Assembly (NCBI GenBank): GCA_041738715.1
Contig: JBGSPI010000153.1
Location: 1-15,919, forward strand
From: Chamaesiphon sp041738715
Lineage (GTDB): Bacteria > Cyanobacteriota > Cyanobacteriia > Cyanobacteriales > Chamaesiphonaceae
DNA: 15,919 bases
Direction of reading: 5' to 3'
In this document: positions 8,135-15,799 of the stretch, one piece after another
How positions within the stretch are numbered: position 1 is the first letter of the stretch
Layout: each line of letters opens with the position of its first letter
The notes under the pieces: model-generated
What the model was told of the DNA's origin: nothing
Database searches by the model: none
What the model saw: the letters and a program-made list of their open reading frames with translations, nothing else
Program-made: the position numbers and the translations under genes

Positions 8135-9448
8135 CTAATTCATAATTGCCTTGGGCATTTTACCTGCCAATCCAGTCATCAGCCGCAATGCTAAATATTT
8201 GAATAGGGGAACTCGATCGAGTAAAAATAATCCCAGTCGTCGCACGATCACAATCGGGGCAATTCGATTGGAGAACATCCGATCGAGAAAATCTGTAAAG
8301 GCGAGAATTGCCCAGTTTTCGGGTTTGCGCCATTGTGTGTAACGTTTTAATACTGCCTCACTGCCAATATCTGCCCCGGCTTGATGAGCAGCGACTAAAA
8401 TCTCCGCCAAGGCTGCGGCATCCCGAATCCCCAGATTCATACCTTGTCCGGCAACTGGATGACAACAGTGCGCCGCATCGCCGACTAAGGCTAGTCTGTG
8501 GGCAGTGTAATCCTGACTCTGCATCAACTTGACGGGAAATAACCACCGTTGACTATCTAGTGCTAATTTGCCGAGTAATCCACCGGTACAGTCTTCCAAT
8601 CGCTGCAAAAACTGATCGACAGGTAAATCACGCAAGGTTTCAGCTTGTTGGTGTGGGGCTGTCCACACGACTTGACAGCGACCGTCGGCTAATGGCAAGA
8701 CACCGATCGGACCATCATACCAGAACCGTTCATAGGCAATATTTTGATGGGGTTTTTCAGGCTTAATTGTCGCTGTAACACAAGATTGCCAATAGTTCCA
8801 ACCAGCAGTTTTGATGCCAGCTTGAGTGCGGAGGGCTGATTTTGCGCCATCGGCGCCAATGACCAAACTGGCCCGAATAGTGATGGGAGTGGCGGCATCT
8901 GGAGTTTGAACCGTCAGTTCGGCATTAGTATCGGTATAATTTACCCCAATTACTTGTGCCGGACATAAGACAGTAATATTCTGGGCTGTGCGTAATTTGG
9001 ATTGGAGCGCAGTGAGCAGCACCTCATGACTAGCCGCGTAGCCCAAAGTTGCCGCGCCTAAATCTTGGGGGTATAACTTCACCACCCCAGCATAATCCGC
9101 GTCAGAGATTTGAATTTGGCTAAATTGAGCAACCTGGGGTAAAACCTGTTCCCAGATCCCACAACTGTCAAATATCCGACCGGAGAGCATCGATATCACA
9201 TAAGCTCGACCTTTAGTAATCGATACCGACTCGGCTTGAGACTCGATCGAAACTACCCGCAAACCAGAATTTTCCAGAGCTACCGCTAGGGTATTACCAA
9301 CAATGCCACCACCGACGATCGCCAGATCGTAATCCAGTTGCTCAGTTGCTGACACAATCTGCTCTCTGGGATGAGTTTGAGTGGATTGGTGATGAGAACT
9401 CACAGATACAGCACTTTTCTGCGGCGAAAGAGCATCGAGACGGGACAT
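8135..9448 (-). CDS. FAD-dependent hydroxylase, UbiH/UbiF/Coq6 family
   Basis: This 437-residue flavoprotein monooxygenase has an N-terminal Rossmann dinucleotide site (AIVGGGIVGNTLA, residues 43-55), the GADG motif at 198-201 and the second FAD motif LVGDAAHCCHPVAGQG at 321-336, all intact. The family hydroxylates aromatic rings in quinone synthesis. Cyanobacteria lack ubiquinone, so a role in plastoquinone or related ring chemistry is likely but unproven. The first 37 residues are a low-complexity Ser/Gln/Thr tail before the fold starts, and no other Met precedes the FAD motif. The kinase operon starts 78 bp downstream on the same strand. That gap has only a weak 5-bp stem (CTAAC/GTTAG) and no terminator-like T tract. 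Confidence 0.88.
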   Translation of the reverse strand: MSRLDALSPQKSAVSVSSHHQSTQTHPREQIVSATEQLDYDLAIVGGGIVGNTLAVALENSGLRVVSIESQAESVSITKGRAYVISMLSGRIFDSCGIWEQVLPQVAQFSQIQISDADYAGVVKLYPQDLGAATLGYAASHEVLLTALQSKLRTAQNITVLCPAQVIGVNYTDTNAELTVQTPDAATPITIRASLVIGADGAKSALRTQAGIKTAGWNYWQSCVTATIKPEKPHQNIAYERFWYDGPIGVLPLADGRCQVVWTAPHQQAETLRDLPVDQFLQRLEDCTGGLLGKLALDSQRWLFPVKLMQSQDYTAHRLALVGDAAHCCHPVAGQGMNLGIRDAAALAEILVAAHQAGADIGSEAVLKRYTQWRKPENWAILAFTDFLDRMFSNRIAPIVIVRRLGLFLLDRVPLFKYLALRLMTGLAGKMPKAIMN

Positions 9449-9670
9449 AAAAATTAATTAATATTAAAGATTGGTGGCTATTTTCCCTAACTAGCTCTTA
9501 TTTTAACGCTTCTGCTCTAGCAATGGTCATCGCATTGACATCATCGGCAGTAGCCCGGGTGGCGGACTTTGCACCCCTAGGGGCGACTGAAATGCGGCTC
9601 GATCGAACCGGACTGAGTGTCATAGAGTTATATTTAGTGATAGCAGCCACTAGTAATTAATCAATTTATC

Positions 9671-10183
9671 GTGAGCGCAAGCCATTCATCACCTAAAGCC
9701 AAATTACCCTGGATCTCTTTGCTGCTATTGTTAATCACTTACGCTGTCTTTGGCTGGGCATTGTATGGTCTAACGAGAGATCGGTCTGTTTGGTTATTAG
9801 CCGCTTTTGGTTCGGTGATCTTGGGTGGGATTGTCACTTATCCGAGTCGGAGTGTTTCAATTGGTTTTGGTGGTTTTTTCAAAACAGATACTAGAGCGTT
9901 TATTCTAATTGTTGCTGGCAGTGTTTTATCTGTTCTGCTGCTAACCTCATTACAGTTTTTTGTTGACATGGTTGTCCTAACGGCCGCTGGACTACTAGTG
10001 AGCTTAGATTTGAAAACTAAAGGCTGGAGCAAGAAGTTCAATTTATTTTTAATCATTGGCTGGCAACTGCTAGGACTAAGTGCAGGATTAGCTTTGCGTT
10101 ATTTGTCGTTAAACCCTATTCCGAGTACGCCAGCATATTTTTACTACGACTATTGGATTGAAGTTTTGAAGCGATTGAGTTGA
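9671..10183 (+). CDS. Small integral membrane protein, unknown function
   Basis: This 170-residue protein starts at GTG; no in-frame ATG occurs before residue 100, so GTG is the only plausible start, although no Shine-Dalgarno is visible. Hydrophobic segments at about 13-33, 40-57, 75-95, 97-112 and 123-145 predict four or five membrane helices, with short loops and a basic linker (KTKGWSKK, 115-122). I do not recognise a named family; it may be a conserved cyanobacterial protein. It is convergent with the K+ channel gene, 79 bp apart. Codon use and composition resemble the neighbours. Confidence 0.75.
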   Translation: MSASHSSPKAKLPWISLLLLLITYAVFGWALYGLTRDRSVWLLAAFGSVILGGIVTYPSRSVSIGFGGFFKTDTRAFILIVAGSVLSVLLLTSLQFFVDMVVLTAAGLLVSLDLKTKGWSKKFNLFLIIGWQLLGLSAGLALRYLSLNPIPSTPAYFYYDYWIEVLKRLS

Positions 10184-10262
10184 GGTTGGAGATGAGCGAG
10201 TAAATAGGCTGTAAGCATCTGACAATCACAAAGTTGAGTGTGTTAATTGATGACCGATCGTT

Positions 10263-11141
10263 TTATCTAATATTATGAAACTGATTGTAATCAAAGTAAC
10301 GATCGCCATTGTCTAATTTATGAATGATATCCTCAAATCGCCGATCGAACAGAATGTCCTCCACAGCATAGCTATGTCGAGCAGTAATATTATAGGCAAC
10401 TGTTTCATCAACACCGCTAATCAAGACCGTCACTTGGGCATGGAGTCGCTCTAAATCCAGCGCAGTAAGACCATACAGAGGACTATCTGGCTTGATCGTG
10501 TGCATAATTGTCCAAGTTAGTGTGAGACTCGGTGTGCGCTGACGAAGTAATCTGAGTTCGTGAATTCGTCGCATAAATTCACCCTCGCCTGTCACCTCAT
10601 CCAAGATCAGATAAGCTTGTGCTGTAGCTTCTAAAATGTAATTATTGCGTTCGTTGGCAACTCGAAACATCAGCGTTGGCTGATGGTTGTAAGTAGCAAT
10701 AATGATAGAATTGCTAAAGATTAGTTTGGCGATCGGTCGAGAAAATCGTGCGAAAGATAATCCCGTCACTACCGCAATTAATAACAAACTAGAGATCGCT
10801 TCCAATGTCACCAGACAATCAGCATAAAAAGTTTTCGGATGAATCGCTCCATACCCAATCGAAGCGAGTGTCTGGACACTAAAAAAGAAGGCATCACTAA
10901 AAGAACCTGGTTTGGCACCCTCTAAACAGTCTCCCCCAAGCAAATAGGCTACAGCAAATAGGGAATTAATCATCAAATAAGCCACCGAAACTAAGATGAT
11001 AAATCCAAGCCAAGGAATCGTCAGGAGCAAATGATAAGGGTCACGCCAATGATGATACCATTGACCCATCCCCTGAATAGTCAATCTACCATTCTGATTT
11101 TCAATTTTGACAATGCGTTTACGGCGACGAGATCTAGTCAT
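10263..11141 (-). CDS. Inward-rectifier potassium channel (KirBac family)
   Basis: This 292-residue channel protein has a basic N-terminus, a slide-helix region (WYHHWRDPYHLLL, 28-40), TM1 at about 43-68, a pore helix and selectivity filter TLASIGYG (91-98), TM2 at about 108-133 and a cytoplasmic immunoglobulin-like domain (about 140-292). All parts of a KirBac subunit are present and the length is normal. Four subunits should form a K+ channel in the plasma membrane or thylakoid. The start codon lies only 14 bp from the hairpin at one end of the adjacent TnpB element, so its upstream control region is transposon sequence. No Shine-Dalgarno is seen. Confidence 0.93.
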   Translation of the reverse strand: MTRSRRRKRIVKIENQNGRLTIQGMGQWYHHWRDPYHLLLTIPWLGFIILVSVAYLMINSLFAVAYLLGGDCLEGAKPGSFSDAFFFSVQTLASIGYGAIHPKTFYADCLVTLEAISSLLLIAVVTGLSFARFSRPIAKLIFSNSIIIATYNHQPTLMFRVANERNNYILEATAQAYLILDEVTGEGEFMRRIHELRLLRQRTPSLTLTWTIMHTIKPDSPLYGLTALDLERLHAQVTVLISGVDETVAYNITARHSYAVEDILFDRRFEDIIHKLDNGDRYFDYNQFHNIR

Positions 11142-11161
11142 CGGAAAATTGGGTAGAAACC

Positions 11162-11178
11162 CCGTCCTTCTAGGACGG
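11162..11178. repeat. Perfect 7-bp hairpin at the left end of the TnpB element
   Basis: CCGTCCT and AGGACGG pair perfectly around a TCT loop. The sequence GAAACCCC...CCTTC.AGG resembles the right-end hairpin GAATCCCC...CCTTCAGG, as expected for the subterminal hairpins that a Y1 transposase recognises. Confidence 0.7.
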
Positions 11179-11263
11179 CTTTACAGGCGCAAACGTTAGT
11201 TAAGCTGTATGCGCTACGAAACTAGTACTAACAGTCTCACAAGAGATATGTTAAAATGTGAGG

Positions 11264-12433
11264 ATGGACAAAGCCTATCGCTACCGTTTTTACCCTACAG
11301 CCGAGCAAGAATCACTCTTGCGCCGGACAATGGGGTGTGCGCGGTTAGTGTATAACAAGGCTTTAGCCGCTCGAACTGAAGCTTGGTATGAGCGTCAAGA
11401 GCGAGTTGGCTATAGTCAGACTTCCTCCATGCTGACAAGTTGGAAACAAGAGTCCGATCTTGAGTTTCTGAATGATGTTAGCTGCGTGCCTCTTCAGCAA
11501 GGTCTTCGACATCTCCAAACCGCATTTACTAATTTCTTTGCTGGTCGGGCGAAATATCCCAACTTCAAGAAGAAACATAATGGGGGTAGTGCTGAATTTA
11601 CTAAGTCGGCTTTCCGGTGGAGAGATGGACAAGTATTTTTGGCTAAATGCGCTGAGGCTTTGCCGATTAGATGGAGTAGAAAGATTCCTGAAGGCTGCAC
11701 CCCCTCGACTATTACTGTCAAATTGACCCCCAGTGGTAGATGGTATGTCTCGTTGCTGGTTGATGACCATACAGTCAAACCGCTTCCCAAAACCAATAAA
11801 GCTATCGGTTTGGATGTCGGCATAACCAGCCTGATTGCTACCAGTAACGGCGATAAAATAGTTAATCCCAAGCACTTTAAGCAGCTTCGTAAGAAGTTGA
11901 AACGAGTACAAAAAGCACTTTCTCGGAAGCAAAAAGGGAGTAGCAACCGCCATAAGGCACGGCTGCAAGTGGCTAGAGTCCACACGCAGATTACCGATGC
12001 TCGTAAAGATTTTTTGCATAAGCTGACAACTCAACTGGTGCGTGAAAACCAAACGATCGTAGTTGAGGATCTGGCTATCAAAAATATGGTCAAGAACCAC
12101 AAACTCGCCCTTGCCATCAGCGATGCTAGTTGGGGTGAACTGATTCGCCAGCTTGCCTATAAATGCGAATGGTACGGACGAGAATTGATTAAAATAGACC
12201 GTTGGTTTCCTAGCTCCAAAAGGTGCGGAAACTGTGGGCATATTGTCGATAAACTGCCGTTGAATATTCGTGAGTGGGAATGTCCGAAATGTGGAACTAA
12301 CCATGACAGAGATGTGAATGCGGCAAATAACATTTTGGCGGCTGGGCTAGCCGTTTCAGTCTGTGGAGCAACCGTAAGACCCGAAGAGAGTAAATCTCGA
12401 AAGGCTGGTGCTTTGAAGCAGAAACCCAAATAG
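11264..12433 (+). CDS. tnpB: TnpB RNA-guided nuclease (IS200/IS605 OrfB)
   Basis: This TnpB of 389 residues is full length and appears catalytically intact. The RuvC triad is Asp184 (IGLDVGITSLIA), Glu268 (IVVEDLAIKNM) and Asp350 (HDRDVNAANNIL). The zinc ribbon is Cys321/Cys324 and Cys340/Cys343. The N-terminus KAYRYRFYPT and ARLVYNKAL are family hallmarks. TnpB proteins are RNA-guided DNA endonucleases that help retain the element. I choose ATG 11264 (MDKAYRYRF); a GTG at 11258 adds two residues. A 313-codon open frame on the opposite strand is a shadow. Confidence 0.94.
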   Translation: MDKAYRYRFYPTAEQESLLRRTMGCARLVYNKALAARTEAWYERQERVGYSQTSSMLTSWKQESDLEFLNDVSCVPLQQGLRHLQTAFTNFFAGRAKYPNFKKKHNGGSAEFTKSAFRWRDGQVFLAKCAEALPIRWSRKIPEGCTPSTITVKLTPSGRWYVSLLVDDHTVKPLPKTNKAIGLDVGITSLIATSNGDKIVNPKHFKQLRKKLKRVQKALSRKQKGSSNRHKARLQVARVHTQITDARKDFLHKLTTQLVRENQTIVVEDLAIKNMVKNHKLALAISDASWGELIRQLAYKCEWYGRELIKIDRWFPSSKRCGNCGHIVDKLPLNIREWECPKCGTNHDRDVNAANNILAAGLAVSVCGATVRPEESKSRKAGALKQKPK

Positions 12434-12498
12434 CGATGTTTGGGAATCCCCACGCCTTCAGGCTGGGGAGGATGTCAATTAGGATATAAAGAAATAGG
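12330..12498 (+). ncRNA. Putative omega-RNA (reRNA) of TnpB with its guide
   Basis: TnpB guide RNAs are made from the 3' end of tnpB plus the element's right end, with the guide being the flanking sequence. By that rule the scaffold here ends at TCAA 12478, after the 12448-12468 hairpin, and the guide would begin at 12479 (TTAGGATATAAAG...). The 5' limit is a rough guess. No expression signal is visible; this is inferred from family knowledge. Confidence 0.4.
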
Positions 12499-12605
12499 AC
12501 TAGGATTCTGAACTGGCAAACTGGATAATTGAGAGGAGAGTGGATCCGGTTCAGCAGATCGATGGGTAAAAATTGAGGATTATTAAGGATTTACTAATTA
12601 TAAAA

Positions 12606-13562
12606 ATGGAGAATTTGCTACTTGACGAAGATCGAGAATCGATCGAATTAATTGTCGAGATAAATAACACCACCGATCCCCGATTAGATGTTTGGTTGAC
12701 AAGTCAATTACCAGAGTTTTCCAGAGCGCGGTGGCAAAAACTGATTTCGATCGGACAGATTCAAGTTGGGCAGAAGATTTGCCATGATAAGAAGTATAGA
12801 TTAAAATCCGGCGATCGCGTGTGTGTATCGATTCCACCACCAGCCACACTCGATTTGATGCCCGAAGCAATTCCCCTCGATATTCTCTACGAAGACGAGC
12901 AACTATTAATCATTAATAAACCTGCTGGAATGGTCGTTCACCCTTCGGCTGGGCATAGCACGGGGACATTAGTTCATGCTTTACTTGCCCATTGTCCCCT
13001 CTCTAGTATCGGTGGCGTTCAGCGTCCCGGGATCGTCCATCGGTTAGACAAAGATACCACTGGTGCAATTGTCGTCGCTAAAACCGATTTTGCCCACCAA
13101 CACCTCCAACAGCAGCTTCAGGCTAAAACTGCCAGACGAGAGTATTTAGGCGTAGTCTACGGGGCACCAAAGACCGATAACGGGACGATCAATTTGCCGA
13201 TCGGTCGGCACCCAATCGATCGACAAAAACAGGCAATTGTGGCAGTCGATCGCGGCGGCAAATCTGCTGTCACCCATTGGCAAATTATCGAACGATTGCG
13301 AGGATTTTCGCTGATCGAATTTCGGCTAGAAACTGGTCGTACACATCAGATTCGCGTTCATACTACCCAGATGGGACATCCGATCGTTGGGGATCCAGTC
13401 TACGGTGCCGGCAGGGCAAACATCGGTGTAAATCTACCTGGGCAAACTCTTCATGCTCGTCAGCTACAGCTAATTCATCCACTAACAGGGGAGATGATCG
13501 GCGTTACTGCACCAATTCCCGAACGTTTTTCGACGTTGCTACAAGTGCTGCGAAATCGGTAA
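12606..13562 (+). CDS. rluD: Ribosomal large subunit pseudouridine synthase, RluD-like (RluA family)
   Basis: This enzyme isomerises uridines to pseudouridine in RNA, most likely in 23S rRNA helix 69. An S4 RNA-binding domain (about 25-80) precedes the RluA catalytic domain. Catalytic Asp148 lies in GIVHRLDKDTTG; LIINKPAGMVVHPSAGH, GRTHQIRVHT and GHPIVGDPVYG are the other hallmarks. The frame could start at a TTG at 12573, but ATG 12606 is preferred and gives 318 residues, a normal length. AAGGAT lies 14 bases upstream of it, rather far for a Shine-Dalgarno. RluD rather than RluB/C specificity is inferred from the S4 domain and motif style. Confidence 0.9.
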   Translation: MENLLLDEDRESIELIVEINNTTDPRLDVWLTSQLPEFSRARWQKLISIGQIQVGQKICHDKKYRLKSGDRVCVSIPPPATLDLMPEAIPLDILYEDEQLLIINKPAGMVVHPSAGHSTGTLVHALLAHCPLSSIGGVQRPGIVHRLDKDTTGAIVVAKTDFAHQHLQQQLQAKTARREYLGVVYGAPKTDNGTINLPIGRHPIDRQKQAIVAVDRGGKSAVTHWQIIERLRGFSLIEFRLETGRTHQIRVHTTQMGHPIVGDPVYGAGRANIGVNLPGQTLHARQLQLIHPLTGEMIGVTAPIPERFSTLLQVLRNR

Positions 13563-13738
13563 GTTTTGTTAGTCCAAAGAATTTTGAAATATTTAATTTC
13601 CTGGAGACATTACCGTACTTTCCTTCTCGAAAAAATTTCAGTAAGATCTAAAAGTATTGGCAGCATTGCTGATTTAAGATCTAATTCTCGATCTTGTGTC
13701 CAAAACTGATTTCCTCAACTCCCAACCTCAAAATTCAG

Positions 13739-14638
13739 ATGACCACAACTCCAGCGATCGCACCAGTCCGCCTCACTCAAAAACTAGCCTGGAACTGGCG
13801 CGGACATGAGATTAAATATACCGTCACAGGCGCAGGTCAGCCGCTATTATTGATTCATGGATTTGGGGCTTCGATCGATCATTGGCGGAAAAATATCCCT
13901 GTATTAGCTGAGGGAGGATATCAAGTATATGCGATCGATCTGTTAGGATTTGGGAGTTCGGCTAAAGCTCCCATCGACTACAGCATGGAACTATGGGAAG
14001 AATTAGTTGTAGACTTTTGGCATGAATATATTAGCCAACCGACAGTATTTGTGGGCAACTCGATTGGTGCTCTACTCAGCTTGATGCTGGTGGCGCATCA
14101 TCCCGAAATCAGTGCCGGTGGTGTGTTAATTAATTGTGCTGGGGGACTAAATCATCGTCCTGATGAATTAAACTTTTTATTGCGAGGTGTGATGGGCATA
14201 TTCACAAATATTGTCGCATCGCCAGTCTTTGGTAAATTGATGTTCGATCGAGTCCGCCAAAAATCCAGCATTCGGAATAGTCTGTATCAGGTCTACCCGC
14301 GTCGTGAAGCCGTCACCGATGAACTAATTGATATTATTCATCAACCTGCCTGCGATCCTGGCGCGCAACAGGTTTTTGCCTCAATTTTGACCGCGCCAGC
14401 CGGCCCGACACCAGAATCCTTATTACCTCAAGTGACCAAACCACTATTGGTTTTGTGGGGCGAAAACGATCCTTGGACACCAATCAAAGGTGCCAAAATC
14501 TACCAAGAAATTGCCGCTACAGGTAAGCCGATCCAGGTGGTCCCGATTCCCAATGCTGGGCACTGTCCCCATGATGAGTATCCAGAAATAGTTAACCCAG
14601 CAATTTTGAATTGGTTAAATACTTGTCAACATAACTAA
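13739..14638 (+). CDS. Alpha/beta hydrolase, possible chlorophyll dephytylase-like esterase
   Basis: This 299-residue hydrolase has the oxyanion motif HGFGAS (40-45), nucleophile Ser108 in GNSIG, Asp244 in WGENDPWTP and His275 in NAGHCPHDEYP, a complete triad. The C-terminal signatures (AGPTPESLLPQVTKPLLVLWG, AGHCPHDE) and INCAGG after the nucleophile resemble plant CLD1 and cyanobacterial relatives, which remove phytol from chlorophyll a. That substrate is inferred; any lipid or ester substrate is possible. The frame can be extended to a TTG at 13694, but ATG 13739 fits the family start. It converges on the truncated kinase gene with only 6 bp between stops. Confidence 0.85.
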   Translation: MTTTPAIAPVRLTQKLAWNWRGHEIKYTVTGAGQPLLLIHGFGASIDHWRKNIPVLAEGGYQVYAIDLLGFGSSAKAPIDYSMELWEELVVDFWHEYISQPTVFVGNSIGALLSLMLVAHHPEISAGGVLINCAGGLNHRPDELNFLLRGVMGIFTNIVASPVFGKLMFDRVRQKSSIRNSLYQVYPRREAVTDELIDIIHQPACDPGAQQVFASILTAPAGPTPESLLPQVTKPLLVLWGENDPWTPIKGAKIYQEIAATGKPIQVVPIPNAGHCPHDEYPEIVNPAILNWLNTCQHN

Positions 14639-14644
14639 TGATAA

Positions 14645-15754
14645 TTAATTATTAATTGTCGTGGCAAGATTTTCTTGTGGAGCGACTGACTGTGCAAGTG
14701 GCAATGTGACATAAATTGTCAGATTGTCCCGGTTGGTGTTGGCAATTAAAAATAGTCCATCATAAATTTCAATGATTTTTTTAACTATTTTTAGACCCAT
14801 TCCTAATTCCGTTTCATTATCAAAGCCAGAATTAAATTGAATTATTTGAGATAGTTTGGAGTTATTTTTGTCGATTAGACTTGTTTCTTTGTCAATCCAA
14901 AAGTGAAACGAATTGTCAATCACTTTACCATGAATGCAGATTGGAATTTCAGTATGAAATGCGGTCAAAGCATTGTCTAGTAGCTCATTGACTATATATT
15001 GCAAGTGACTGGGAGTAACAGCAATATCGGCATCCTCAAGATCGAAAATTAATTTAGGTGAGGGCTTGAATTGACTAGCTTGGACGATCGCAATCTGATT
15101 GATCAGCATTTTTGGCGCACAGATCTGATGTTTTTTGCGCTCCTTGGGTGCGAGGGTCAATTGCAAATAGAATAGGAATTTTTGATTTAGCCTGTCTAAT
15201 TTAAGTGCCGATTGATTGACTAATGTTAAAACATCATTGGCATCTAATACACTCATTTGCCCAAGATTTTTTTGCATCAGTCCAATGTTATCTAAAATAC
15301 TATTCAAGGCAGTATTCAACTCATTGGGAAATCCGACAGCTAAATCTAGGCGAAATTCACTCAGACTATTTTCTAAGGTATGGATATTATTCCGCTGAAG
15401 TTTAGATAAAGCTTGGATCCGATCATGCTGTTTTTTGATCCGCACCATCGAGTTGACTCTAGCCCGCAATTCGAGGCTATTAACAGGCTTGCAAATAAAG
15501 TCATCAGCACCAGCAGCGAGACAGCGAGATAAATCTTCCTTAGTAGATAAGGCTGTCACCATAATAATCGGTACCGATTGCCACTGCGGCATCGCCTTAA
15601 TCCGCTGACAAACTTCAAAGCCGTCCATCTCCGGCATCATGACATCGAGTAAGATCACATCAGGATCGAATGTTTCGAGCGCAGCGATCGCTTCTTGACC
15701 ACTACTGGCATAATCTAATCCATAATCTTCAGTGGGTAGAAGTGCCTCAATCAC
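14645..15754 (-). CDS. IS-truncated receiver/histidine-pseudokinase, probable pseudogene
   Basis: The frame encodes DDEPANFEVIEALLP at its start, the acidic pocket of a receiver, reading back to 15778, but no ATG precedes it and the beta-1 strand (usually ILVV) is missing because an IS5-like end lies at 15783. The only in-frame start is GTG 15754, which drops the acidic pair too. From that GTG (369 residues), Asp37 (ILLDVMMP) and Lys89 (CKP) of the receiver remain. The kinase-like half reads FPNELNTALN where relatives have PHELNT, so Asn144 replaces the phospho-acceptor His. The N box (NELLDNAL) and GMGLKIVKKI are kept, but the G1 motif is degenerate (WIDKETSLID). It was probably a receiver-pseudokinase before the insertion and is now likely non-functional unless rescued by re-initiation. 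Confidence 0.8.
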   Translation of the reverse strand: MIEALLPTEDYGLDYASSGQEAIAALETFDPDVILLDVMMPEMDGFEVCQRIKAMPQWQSVPIIMVTALSTKEDLSRCLAAGADDFICKPVNSLELRARVNSMVRIKKQHDRIQALSKLQRNNIHTLENSLSEFRLDLAVGFPNELNTALNSILDNIGLMQKNLGQMSVLDANDVLTLVNQSALKLDRLNQKFLFYLQLTLAPKERKKHQICAPKMLINQIAIVQASQFKPSPKLIFDLEDADIAVTPSHLQYIVNELLDNALTAFHTEIPICIHGKVIDNSFHFWIDKETSLIDKNNSKLSQIIQFNSGFDNETELGMGLKIVKKIIEIYDGLFLIANTNRDNLTIYVTLPLAQSVAPQENLATTINN

Positions 15755-15784
15755 CTCAAAGTTTGCGGGTTCATCATCATTAGA

Positions 15785-15790
15785 CCTCCT
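15785..15790 (-). promoter_or_regulatory. Shine-Dalgarno-like AGGAGG inside an IS terminus
   Basis: On the minus strand AGGAGG precedes three consecutive ATG codons (from 15780) by 4, 7 and 10 bases. The ATG frame reads MMMNPQTLR and stops at TGA 15751-15753, overlapping GTG 15752-15754 of the truncated receiver gene as GTGA. The AGGAGG belongs to the IS inverted repeat (GCAGGAGGTCTA), so this ribosome site may be accidental. Confidence 0.4.
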
Positions 15791-15799
15791 GCGAAAGTA

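Larger units (their letters stand above)
11156..12478 (+). mobile_element. TnpB-only IS200/IS605-type element (IS1341-like)
   Basis: A single tnpB gene lies between two related hairpins. The left one is CCGTCCT-TCT-AGGACGG (11162-11178), preceded by GAAACCCC. The right one is CCCCACGCCTTCAGGCTGGGG (12448-12468), preceded by GAATCCCC and followed by GGATGTCAA, a typical IS200/IS605 right end with cleavage after TCAA (12475-12478). No tnpA is present, so movement would need a Y1 transposase from elsewhere. The left boundary is uncertain: it may lie just before the left hairpin, or after TTTAC at 11180-11184. Confidence 0.7.

Noticed and set aside
9523..9660. A 45-codon open frame (ATG GTC ATC GCA...) in the gap before the membrane protein gene
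   Set aside because: No ribosome site and no recognised family; it ends just before the next gene and could be chance in 222 bp of intergenic DNA.
11162..11178. The perfect hairpin as an intrinsic terminator
   Set aside because: No T tract follows on either strand, and it resembles the element's right-end hairpin, so a transposon end is the better reading.
11363..12304. A 313-codon open frame antisense to tnpB
   Set aside because: It mirrors the tnpB reading frame, has no family features, and long antisense frames are common opposite real genes.
14641..14652. The palindrome ATAATTAATTAT between two convergent stops
   Set aside because: Very AT-rich and partly coding for the kinase remnant; expected by chance in such sequence.
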